A stretch of DNA of 64,000 nucleotides from Micropterix aruncella (lineage: Eukaryota > Arthropoda > Insecta > Lepidoptera > Micropterigidae), in assembly GCA_944548615.1 (NCBI GenBank), contig OX155951.1, positions 19,068,789 through 19,132,788 of the forward strand, read 5' to 3'. The translations under genes and the position numbers were made by a program. Shown piece after piece: positions 54,721 to 64,000 of this stretch. Positions within the stretch are counted from its first letter, which is position 1. Each line of letters starts with the position of its first letter. The notes below the pieces were generated by a model that was not told where the DNA came from, made no database searches, and saw only the letters and a program-made list of their open reading frames with translations.

Positions 54721-56108
54721 CTTATTGGAAAAAAAGAAATAAAATAAGGTCGGAAGCTAATAAAAATATTTAAATACACCAAATTACCATACTTTTAAAA
54801 TCCATTGCGCAAATTTTACCCTATTGTTTGAAAAGACAAAACTACCCTCTTTAATTATATTTTTATTCCTGGCAGCCCATAACATATTTTCATCTGACTA
54901 AACTAAATAGATATACAGGATATTTTTTTATTTGTAAGCGTTTTTTTAGTCAGGTGGGTGATTCTACACATAAAACTAAACCAATAAAACATTTTTATCG
55001 GCAACAAAAAAAAAGTTGATTTTGATATTACCATGTTGATTATAATATAATCAGTGATATTACCAAGTTGTTGTTTATGTCACTGAGAATAAAAAATATA
55101 TCCGAAAGATACTAAAAGATGCTTTTCCTTGGTAACAAATTTCTAAATCAAAAAACTTTACAATATTTTCTGCATAGAAACAATAACCGAAAATTAATTT
55201 AAAAAAATAATTTTTATGATTGATCACATGAAAATAGTATAAAAAGCTATGAGCACGAGGCGATATCTAGTGGTAGGTAAGAATTGCTAATATGCCGCTA
55301 GATGGCACAGCGAGCTCGACGCTTCTCAAATTTTACATAAATAGATAAGATTTACAAATTTGACAAATAAAAATAAAACAAGAAAAAATGCCTCAAAAGT
55401 TGCTTTTTTATAGTATTGATTCACCCGCTACAAGGATTCTTTCACTATCTTCAAATCGAAAATACGTTTAGCAAATAAGATATGAAGAACTGTATCAATC
55501 GAATGGCCCACCCAGTAATAAAGATAATCGTCTCGACATGCAGTTTGTCCATGTAATTAAACACTTCTTCAAAAGTCACGAGATTATGTAAAACAATACT
55601 TTATTATCAACAAATTATCACCACCCAAAGAAGCAGGATATACTTATATATAAAAAACACAACAAAACAGATGCTTATTTTGTAAGAATATTTGTGGATT
55701 AATAATCCGAGGCTCGAGTAAAAAAAGATTGCTTTCGGTACATTCATTATGGTCTTTTCATGACGATAGAATATAATTTTCTGTTGTTCGATGCCTCCAC
55801 CACCTACAAACACAATATACATTCAAAATTGTCAACTCTAGGAGTCTGCTTATTTAATAACATAAATATAAAATACTATGTATTTGTGGTCCCATTAATA
55901 AATAACAGCCGATTGGAATATTTGCCATGCAAATTAAAATGTAACAAAAATAAAAATTGGTTTTAAATTAAACAGGAATGCATATTACATAGGAATTATG
56001 AGTATGTACGTATAAATCAATATCAAAGCATAAGCTAGAACATACAAACTAAATAGATTTTACCTCACAACCACGAAACATTATTGCGTAAGTTTAAATT
56101 TATTCGAA
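54721..56108. other. AT-rich stretch between ankyrin exon and G6PD
   Basis: It must contain intron sequence of the ankyrin gene and the 3' UTR of G6PD. A polyadenylation-type AATAAA on the minus strand lies just below 56109. It includes a diverged small inverted repeat at 55261-55308. An open minus frame at 55607-55822 looks unconvincing. Confidence 0.4.
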
Positions 56109-57605
56109 TTACAACGCTGATGGTTTAACCCATTTGTACGACCCTGAAAATTTGAAATCATTTTCCTGCAGTTTTTGATCGGCTTCAGCCGGGCCCCGAG
56201 ATCCGTACATGTAAGACAGCGGCTTCATTCGTTCGTTATCGATTTGCTCGAGAAGCGGGGTGAAAATGCGCCAAGCTTCGCGCAGCTCGTCGCTTCGCAC
56301 AAAGTGCATCTGCGAGCCGGTGAACACGTCCTGGATAAGACGCTCGTACGCGTCCGGCACGGAAATCTCTCGATATCTCAGACTGTACGTTAAATCCAGC
56401 TCTGTTTCCACCATGTCAAACGACCGTCCGGGCGCTTTACACATGAGCTTTAAATAGAGAGCTTCTCCCGGTTGGACTCGTATTACCAGTTCGTTTCGTT
56501 TTGCGGTACCGTTGAATATATCCCCGGCAACATCCTTATACTGTATTCGTACTTCCGCCTTCCGTTCGTTGAGCGCTTTTCCGCAGCGGAGAATAAACGG
56601 AACGCCGTCCCAGCGCTCGTTATTGATCTTCAAAACGGCTAACGCAAACGTCGGCGTTACAGAACCTTCCGGCACGGTCGGATCATCTAGATACCCCTGA
56701 AGCGCCTCTCCTTCCCCGTCTGGATTCGCCGTATACTGCCCTAAAACCGTATCATCCGAATGAATCGGCTGTATACTGCGCAATACTTTCACCTTTTCGT
56801 CGCGTATATCATCCGGATGCAAAGACGTCGGTTTCTCCATAGCGACTAATGACAAAATCTGCATTAAATGGTTCTGCATGACATCGCGAATAATTCCAAA
56901 GCTGTCGAAGTATCCGCCGCGGCCCTCCGTCCCAAACGGCTCTTTAAACGAAATAAGAACGGATGCGATATTCTCGCGATTCCAAGAAGGCATGAATATG
57001 CGGTTTCCGAAACGTATTGACATCAAATTTTGCACCATTTCCTTTCCTAAATAATGATCGATTCGGTAAATTTGGTCTTCTTTGAATAACCCGGCGAGGT
57101 GGTCGCTTAGTTTTTGAGAGCTCAACGAATCTCGCCCGAAAGGTTTCTCTATGATGACCCTCGTCCATCCCTTGAGGCCGACGCAGGCGTTTCGAATGTT
57201 CACGGTGGCTTCTTCGAAAACAGACGGCGGCAGCGCAAGGTAAAACACCCGATTGCAGATAGCGCCCTTCTCATACTTGCTGATGTGCTGGTTCAGCAGC
57301 TCAAAGTCTGTGCGTTTGTCATACGAACCAGCGACTGCATCATTCGCCGCCCAGAACTCGTCAAAGTGTGACTGCTCACCTGGCTTGACCTTCACATACG
57401 GTTTACACCTTTCTCGAATGTCATCAGCGGAGAGACGTGTCCTCGCATATCCGATGAACTTCGTATTGTTCGGTAAGAGTTTATCACGGTAGAGGTACCA
57501 CAAAGTCGGATAGATCTTCTTCTTCGCTAGATCTCCGGACGCTCCAAAGATGACAAAAATATGAGGATGATTTTTGTCAGTCCATGATGTGGATGCCTCG
57601 ATCAT
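56109..57605 (-). CDS. Zw: Glucose-6-phosphate 1-dehydrogenase
   Basis: A 498-codon uninterrupted frame. The enzyme oxidises glucose 6-phosphate to 6-phosphogluconolactone with NADP+, the entry step of the oxidative pentose phosphate pathway, in the cytosol. Visible signatures are the dinucleotide-binding [10 protein letters not shown] (near residue 22), EKPFG, and the active-site RIDHYLGK (near residue 180), with the usual C-terminal domain ending YKWVKP. Length is slightly below other insect and animal enzymes (about 515), with the difference at the N-terminus. The start (TCAAAATGATC) is the only good ATG. An acceptor-like CATCCGCAG about 90 bp above it suggests a 5' UTR intron. No intron interrupts the coding region, which is unusual for animal G6PD, but every motif is intact. 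Confidence 0.96.
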   Translation of the reverse strand: MIEASTSWTDKNHPHIFVIFGASGDLAKKKIYPTLWYLYRDKLLPNNTKFIGYARTRLSADDIRERCKPYVKVKPGEQSHFDEFWAANDAVAGSYDKRTDFELLNQHISKYEKGAICNRVFYLALPPSVFEEATVNIRNACVGLKGWTRVIIEKPFGRDSLSSQKLSDHLAGLFKEDQIYRIDHYLGKEMVQNLMSIRFGNRIFMPSWNRENIASVLISFKEPFGTEGRGGYFDSFGIIRDVMQNHLMQILSLVAMEKPTSLHPDDIRDEKVKVLRSIQPIHSDDTVLGQYTANPDGEGEALQGYLDDPTVPEGSVTPTFALAVLKINNERWDGVPFILRCGKALNERKAEVRIQYKDVAGDIFNGTAKRNELVIRVQPGEALYLKLMCKAPGRSFDMVETELDLTYSLRYREISVPDAYERLIQDVFTGSQMHFVRSDELREAWRIFTPLLEQIDNERMKPLSYMYGSRGPAEADQKLQENDFKFSGSYKWVKPSAL

Positions 57606-58463
57606 TTTGACGTTTTATTTGAACCGGCGATTCTTTTACATTTGCGGCACTCGTCGCTCGACTTGTGACTTCTGCGGATGAAGGGGAATTAAATTACTAG
57701 GTAAAAAGACGGTGAGTCGCAAGGTTAACAGGACGTTACAGCGTAGATAACCTTGGAAGTCACGGTTTGCAAGTCACTCACCTCTAAACTACTGAATGTC
57801 GCACACTAAAAGACACTGCTGATGTTCCGAGACATGCTATGTTTTATATACACATGATATTCGTAATCTATTGCTAACGTATGATGTATGATGCGTAGGC
57901 AATTTGAAAATACTTATCGGTCATCGTGATTAATTTCGTTTTTTGTCAAAAAAATAGCCAAATGTCGGCAGCGGCGTCAAACCATAGAATTGGACACCAC
58001 CTCTTATTTACGAGTCTAATCGAAGTCGACTTGACATAATTCGCGCCTCCACATGGTCTCGATTATTTACAGCGATGTCGTATCTAGCGACTCTTTCCTT
58101 CGTCGAATCCAATAGTGATTGCTTCGGTTCGTCAAATGAAATCAGCTATTTTTTAACGGTACAGCGTTCAATATTCTAAATATATAATAAATTTAATCTG
58201 ACTTTTTTCTATGCTAATATGTGTTGCAAGTTATAAGTTCTATTTTTGTGTGTCAATTGTAATTTTCTTCTCTTAATGTTCTTTTTTTTTATCATGTGCT
58301 AGGAATGGTTGCCACAGTAACGTATACTGTCCTTTCATGCAGTACTGATAGAATCATACTTCTTGAGCTCAACAACTACATGCTCAGGTCACACGTATTG
58401 CATTTATTGAACACCAATGCACTGAAACGAAAAAAGGGATAGGCATATTTTATACCTGTGATA
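57606..58463. other. G6PD upstream region
   Basis: The first roughly 200 bp probably include the G6PD 5' UTR and promoter. The rest is AT-rich and I assign nothing in it until the palindromic MITE at 58464. Confidence 0.4.
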
Positions 58464-58655
58464 GGGCGTTTACACTCTCGCGTGAGGCGCGAGGCAAGAC
58501 GCAAAACCATATCAGTAAACAAATGGAACAGAGGCAAAGCTTCTAACGAGCGTTCAAAATGTTTACCTACTTGCTAGAAGCTTTGCCTCTGTTCCGTTTG
58601 TTTACCGCATGGTTTTGCGTCTCGCCTCGCGCCTCGCGCGAGAGTGTAAACGCCC
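58464..58655. mobile_element. Palindromic MITE, copy D
   Basis: TA then GGGCGTTTACACTCTCGCGT at 58464, and GCGAGAGTGTAAACGCCC at 58655, with the same mirrored interior as the copies at 48.7-49.3 kb. It is the cleanest full copy (192 bp). Confidence 0.88.
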
Positions 58656-58996
58656 CATCAGAATGACGGAGAGAGGTTGAGTTTACGCTTGGCTATAATG
58701 ATTCTCGCCGGAGCCAGCCGTTTACGGTACAGTCAGACGAGTACAAAACTAATCAATTCGTTTAGTGTTGAGTTGAATTCAGCTGTAATATTTTTTTTGT
58801 ATATACCTACGTGAATGTCTCAGCGGCCTGTCGTTTAGCGGTACAATCAGAAGAGTAACAAATAAATACGTTTTGTGTTGTATTTTGTCTTCGTCGTCTG
58901 TATTGTGATCGTGAGTTCGACTGTGCTGAATCCCAGAAGGTACAGTAGGCATATAACTTTATTTTCTATTATTTCTTGTCGTGATCGTCGTTTAAT

Positions 58997-60085
58997 ATGC
59001 CGGTAAAAACAAAATTGGGGAATAAGACTCTGAAATCCCAGACAAGGGAATTAATATCAAATATTTACCATTTCATGAAAGATGAAGCGAAATTCGGAAT
59101 AACAATTGAATTGCAAGCGGTCTTAAACAGGCTTTCTGCTGTTAGTAAAATATCTATCGCTTCAATAAAAAGAGTTTTAGCCGAAAAGAAAAAAATATTA
59201 GATTCTGACCAGCCGACGTCATTTTCTACCCCAGGGAAAAAAAGACTAACTGTCGTAAACCAAAGACGGGTTTGGATGATTTTGATCAAACGGCAATACG
59301 GCGGATTGTTTTAAACTTCCATTTAACAGATAATGTAATCCCAACTTTGAAAACTCTCCACCAGAAAGTTGTTCGTGATACCAATTTCAACGGAAGCCGG
59401 AGTAGTTTGGGAAGAATTTTAAGGGAAGTTGGATTTAGATGGCAAAAGACAGAAAATAACCGAAAAGTTTTAATTTAAATACATGATATTAAATTGCAGC
59501 GCATTAATTTTTTAGAATCAATTAAATATTTCCGCAATGAAAATAGATCAATTGTATATACTGATGAGACATATTTCCATAACAGCCATACTACTCCTAA
59601 ATCATGGACATGTAGTCCGACAAAAGGCCTTAAAATGCCTGTTTCCAAGGGTCAGTGTTTGATAGTGGTTCACGCTGGAGGTAGTAATGGGTTTGTACCC
59701 AATGTCTTCTCATATATAAATCTTCTCAAAAATGTGGTGATTATCACCACGACATGAAATTCAGTAATTATGAGAAATGGCTTAAAGAAAAACTTATTCC
59801 GAATTTAAAACCTAATTCTGTTGTAGTGATTGATAATGCCCTATACCAGAACGTGTAATTAAACCCAGCACCAACGTCCAACTCTCGAAAAGCTGTTATG
59901 CAACAGTGGTTACGCGATAAAAATATTCCATTCAATGACGCCATGTTGAGGACATCGCTTTATGAGATTATTAAAATTAATAAACCCCGATTTAAAAAGT
60001 TTAAAGTGAACGCTTTATTAGAAGACAGTGGTCACACAGTACTCCGATTACCACCATACCACCCTGGCCTTAATTCCATAGTTTG
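58997..60085 (+). pseudogene. IS630/Tc1-like transposase, disrupted
   Basis: Starts MPVKTKLGNKTLKSQTRELI. Subsequent blocks lie in different frames or behind stops: HQKVVRDTNFNGSRSSLGRI then LREVGFRW; SIVYTDETYFHNSHTTPKSW (first catalytic D); IVVHAGGSNGFVP; DMKFSNYEKWLKEKLIPNLK then NSVVVIDNALYQN (second D); and LRLPPYHPGLNSIV. This is the DDE family common as multi-copy genes in insects. At least four breaks (frameshifts near 59280 and 59750, stops at 59476-59478, 59857-59859 and 60084-60086) make it inactive. I did not find its terminal repeats. Confidence 0.82.
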
Positions 60086-60099
60086 AAATTACTTGTTTT

Positions 60100-61095
60100 C
60101 TGCCTGTCTTTTTTCTTTCTGTTTCATGTCTTCAATTCACGGGAACATCGATGAAGTGAATACATGGACCGAGGACATAAAATATTTTTGAATTATTGAT
60201 TATATAAATTATAGACAATAATAGTACCAAAAAAGTGGTCACTGGTTTTCTTTGGCGGTTCTTTCCAGTGGAATCTTACTTGTAGAACTCGCCGGAAAAA
60301 ATAGTAAAAAGTACAATTACTGTCTTTTGATATTCAGTATGTGTATATTATGTATTTACATTGAATAAACATATTTGAAATTGAATTTGAATTTATTAAT
60401 TAGACTATAAAAGCTAAATTTAAATTTTCAATACATCATTACGATATCAAATATTCTGTCTTTGGCTGTACATGCGTTGGTTTTAAGGATGCCGGCGAAG
60501 TCCGTTACATATAGCGGCTCTAGTCTAGCACGAGGCCATTTGATGATAATTCTTTTTCTTTTTCATTTCTTTTGTTAAAACTTACAGAGTAACATGAATA
60601 AAATGACAATATTGAAATTTAAAAAAATAAGTCGAAGATTCAAAATGTCGCTATACATGTGTAGCATTATACCTATATTGAACATAGTAACTATCTAAAT
60701 TTTAATAAGGTAGGAAATTTGCTTATGCGAAGAGGGTAAATTTGTGTGTTGCATTTTAAAAATGAGTGTGTGTGTATTTTAAAAACGTATATACCGAGTT
60801 TTTTTATTAGTGAAATCCTTGTAGTGAATCAGTACGAGCAATTAAGTAACTTTTGACATATATTTTTTAAAGAAAAACAAAAAAAATGATTTTCTTTTTT
60901 TAGAGGGTTCTGAGTCTATGCCGTTACACAAATGTAGGTAATTTACGCTTGCCGGCAGCGGCCACGCACGTATGTATTAGTAAATCGCATACAAAATCGC
61001 ATGTACATTAACGCTGAACAGACGGTAACCCGCTAAAGCGAAGTAACCCGTATTTTATCATTTTATTGCTCATAGCAAATTGCAAATAACAAAAA
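60100..61095. other. AT-rich intergenic stretch
   Basis: I see no gene. A small GC-richer patch is at 60940-61030. The sequence may include the distal part of the preceding transposon. Confidence 0.4.
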
Positions 61096-61099
61096 CTGC

Positions 61100-61352
61100 A
61101 AATTGTGGTAAAAGCAAATCCTTTTGCACACGTAATTATTAGACTAAAATAGTCGATTTGACCCGCCGGTCCGACATATTTGCCCCAGCGGACTCAAAAT
61201 AGCGGCCGTTTTTCAAGATGATTTTTCTCATGCTGATTTTAATGACCCATGAGCCTTTTCGGGCCTTTTTGGCCTTAACAGCGGCAGGTCAAATCGACTA
61301 TTTTGGTCTAATGAACACACGTGTGCAAAAGGATTTGCTTTTATCACAAATT
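61100..61352. mobile_element. MITE with about 70-bp TIRs
   Basis: AAATTGTGGTAAAAGCAAAT then CCTTTTGCACACG ... AAAATAGTCGATTTGACC is matched inverted at the right: GGTCAAATCGACTATTTT ... ATTTGCTTTTATCACAAATT. The central 90 bp is unique. No coding sequence. Confidence 0.85.
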
Positions 61353-61359
61353 ACAGTAT

Positions 61360-62640
61360 TCTTTCAAAATTAGAGACGAACCGCTTCCACTATCAGGATA
61401 GCAGATACTTTATGATTAAGAGTAAAGAAATAAAAATGGATAATGCTTAAAACAATTATAACATTGTTACTCTTTCAAAAGCAGTTACATTTTTATTAGT
61501 AGTAAAGTACTGTTATTCATGATATTATATTACTATTATATTTTATGTAATACGAATTATCTTATTTTCAATAAATTATCTTATTTACGAAATGGAAACA
61601 TATTTAATTTTAATATTATTTCTGTGACACTTATTTTTACTACTTTCGGCTATATATTAATATTAAATATTTTATTTAAATTGTATTATATTACAACTAT
61701 TTTTATATCCCAAATTTTAAAGATATTTTTATTTTACTGTCTCTTGGTCCCTAAATTGCCAAGGTTTTCCCTTAAAAGTACGAGTGTGTGCTATTTTATT
61801 TGCTTAGTTTCCTATGTGTTTTCTCAGGATCGCCATGAATATTTACTCCATCTACCCAGTTAAACATTTACAATTATTTGCCATAAAGCAATTGAATTAC
61901 TTTTATCATTGTCATATAAAATACATTATGATCATTTTATCATTTGACTTTTACCATTATTTCCCGATTATCTTTTTATTTGACTATTATATAATTTTTA
62001 ATTTGACTATCACGATCATTTTATTAACTCTGCAATTACTTTTATTTGATTATCGACTATTTTTATTTTTTCCTAAAATGTTGTCTTTTCAACGATTATT
62101 ATTTAAGTATTTTATGAAATCGATTATCAAACGGTCATTGCTAACATTACCAAGACCACTTTCAAGTTTCCACACTGCTATAATTAATCTAAACGTCCTA
62201 AATGCCGCATATTTTATAATCAAAAAGAGGAAAAATATCATGAGTAAAGAGAACATATTGGAAATTAGCAGCAAATAACAAAAATATCACCTTACATCAT
62301 GGTTAATAAACCTTGGTAGGAGAGAGACGGATTCATCACAATTTTAAAATAAATAAATATATTAATTTTCTATTTATTTTATATACGTATTTTTATTAAT
62401 TCTTATATATTATTAGTTATTATTATAAATGATTATTTATTATTGCTATTATATATTTTTATTATTATTATTTAGTATTACTTGTCTATAGTTCTAATAT
62501 TATTTTGGTGTAGTGAGAATTTCATTTTAACTTGATTTGATTCAAATTTTTTATCTTTAGTTTGGAATTTAACTTGATTTGATTCAATTTTTTTTTATTT
62601 TTAGTATGTATTTTTTAATAATTTTTATTGGTGTTCTCCT
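61360..62640. other. Very AT-rich stretch
   Basis: The long open frames here (for example 61519-61863 and 61814-62278) are made of Leu/Ile/Phe/Tyr codons forced by base composition, with no family signature. I count none as genes. Confidence 0.5.
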
Positions 62641-62741
62641 TAGAACAGGCTCTGCCTAGTTAGGAGCAACACAATCTATGTTAAGTGCTAACGGTGTAAT
62701 TTTTTTGTGAACCAATAAATAAATAAATAAATAAATAAATT
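62640..62741 (+). repeat. LINE-type 3' tail with (AAAT)n microsatellite
   Basis: TTAGAACAGGCTCTGCCTAG ... TGTGAACCAATAAATAAATA ending in about six AAAT units. The form is that of the 3' end of a jockey/L2-like retroposon, but no coding part is attached. Confidence 0.5.
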
Positions 62742-62749
62742 ATTTCAAA

Positions 62750-63430
62750 AAGCAGTTACCTTTATAAATAAACTACTTCCGACGGAAAGAAGGTACAGAT
62801 AGATTTCGCGGCTATATATGTGATTATATATTTTTAAACAACTTCAAATATGTAATTAAAATTAATAAAGAAATAAATTAATGAATGCCACTTTTAAACA
62901 GTCTCAAAGAGGAGTTTTGTGGATTTCACTCTGTGCTCCCCGGGATTCGCCCGTTGGATGAACAATTGGAAAGTTCACGAGCACCTTTCTTCTTCGGACC
63001 GCAGACTGGTGACATTTGGCATCGGCCGTCGCGTTCCCCCCACGCCACAATCTGAGTGGCGATACCGAACCGGCGACATTAACTAGGACCGGTTTGGTGA
63101 AGACCGGTCCTAGTATCTCGAGAATCTTGAGGCCTTTCCATCGCCTTCTAGTAGTACCGCAGAGGACTTGTGTGTCGTGTGATGCCGTAGTAGGGCGGAA
63201 GAAACCCCGCGGTGGTTTCGCAGACCCGTGGTGGTCTTCCGAACTCTGCGATAATTTTAAATTTAATATTTTAAATAATGTAACGTAGCGATTGAAAATT
63301 AATGTGATTGAAAATTGTTATTTTTGTGATGTGACGCAATGATGAGATGTAAATTTTCTACTGATCGATCAAGGTGAACAATGTATGAGATGAAGTGAAA
63401 ATAAAAGAAAAATAAAAAATCTCGTTTCAA
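62750..63430. other. Non-coding stretch with a GC-rich island
   Basis: Positions 62935-63245 are GC-rich in an otherwise AT-rich area and contain an inverted pair (ACTAGGACCGGTTTGGTGAA then GACCGGTCCTAGT) at 63081-63114. It may be a fragment of an unclassified repeat. The open frame there (63016-63288) has no recognisable domain. Confidence 0.4.
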
Positions 63431-63439
63431 TTTTTTTTA

Positions 63440-64000
63440 AACTCTCTCTATACTATTGAATATCTATGATATTGAACATTTTCAAAGCCAATTTGATTTT
63501 AAAAGGTTTTTTAAAGGATTTCATTTTTCTATGGTTTTAAAATATTTCTAAGTATTCTGTAGTTTTGAATATTTTCAAAGACTATTTTATTTTAAAATGA
63601 TTTTCAAATTATTTTATTTTTCTATTGTTTCAAAATATTTCAAAGTATTGTATAGTTTTGAATATTTTCAAAAACTATTAGATTTTAAAATGATTTTCAA
63701 ATTATTTAATTTTTTTATGGTTTCAAAATATTTCTAAGTATTCTATAGTTTTGAATATTTTCAAAGACTATTTGATTTTAAAATTGGTTTTAAAAAAAAA
63801 TATATTTTTCTATAGTTTCAAAATATTTATAAGTACCTATTCTATAGTTTTGAATATTTTCAAAGACTATTTGATTTTAAAATGATATTCAAATTATTTT
63901 ATTTTTCTATGGTTTCAAAATATTTCAAAGTATTCTATAGTTTTGAGTATTTTCAGAAACTATTACATTTTAAAATGATTTTCAAATTATTTTAATTTCT
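63440..64000. repeat. About 93-bp AT-rich tandem repeat (satellite)
   Basis: Successive units restart at GGTTTCAAAATATTT-type sequence near 63531, 63624, 63717, 63812 and 63909, so spacing is 93, 93, 95 and 97 bp. Each unit contains TAGTTTTGAATATTTTCAAA then GACTATTTGATTTTAAAATG. The array runs off the end of the window. Confidence 0.9.

Noticed and set aside
61814..62278. 154-codon hydrophobic frame
   Set aside because: Leu/Ile/Phe/Tyr-rich because of extreme AT content; no topology or family signature.
63016..63288. 90-codon frame in a GC-rich island
   Set aside because: No domain; the island contains an inverted pair and looks like a repeat fragment.

Overview
This is eukaryotic, almost certainly insect, genomic DNA. 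The genes are split by GT-AG introns. The proteins include a centrosomin homologue and a mitochondrial ribosomal protein. The insect-type telomeric motif TTAGG occurs as short internal runs at about 3.2, 3.7, 3.85, 4.25 and 48.2 kb. Most non-coding sequence is AT-rich transposon debris from many families. I cannot name the order or species from sequence alone.

Layout. 0.7-0.8 kb: last exon of an unidentified coiled-coil gene (+). 1.0-1.7 kb: mitochondrial ribosomal protein S18B (-), two exons, tail to tail with it. 2.9-4.7 kb: a foldback-type transposon inserted into an opposite-orientation copy of itself. 5.4-20.0 kb: centrosomin-like gene (+), six coding exons. Its last intron (8.3 kb) holds a tandem array of three R2/NeSL-type LINE copies in antisense. 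20.9-23.0 kb: a second LINE clade and an inverted, decayed copy of the same R2/NeSL-type element. 26.0-47.4 kb: one long minus-strand gene, eight coding exons, encoding an N-terminal RRM protein I do not recognise. Its introns carry mariner, Harbinger, pogo/Tigger-like and R1-like elements. 47.7-48.6 kb: a third foldback copy, about 255 bp upstream of that gene's ATG. 48.7-49.3 kb: a cluster of palindromic MITEs. 51.1-54.1 kb: a C18orf63/DUF4708-family gene (+), convergent with the last exon of an ankyrin-repeat gene (-). 56.1-57.6 kb: glucose-6-phosphate dehydrogenase (-) with an uninterrupted coding region. 58.5-60.1 kb: another palindromic MITE and a broken IS630/Tc1-like transposase. 61-64 kb: a long-TIR MITE, AT-rich DNA, a LINE-type tail and a roughly 93-bp tandem repeat running off the end.

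The genes are unrelated housekeeping or cell-biology genes and do not form a pathway. The most unusual material is (1) the roughly 920-bp foldback element, whose inverted arms are built from a 15-bp unit that translates as pentapeptide-repeat-like peptide in several frames; three copies are visible, two of them nested, with 8-9 bp target duplications; and (2) the LINE array with an exact 2035-bp period. In that array the middle copy is a hybrid of its neighbours, which is the product expected from one unequal crossover.

All gene models were spliced by eye, using reading-frame phase and remembered family similarity. No database search was run.
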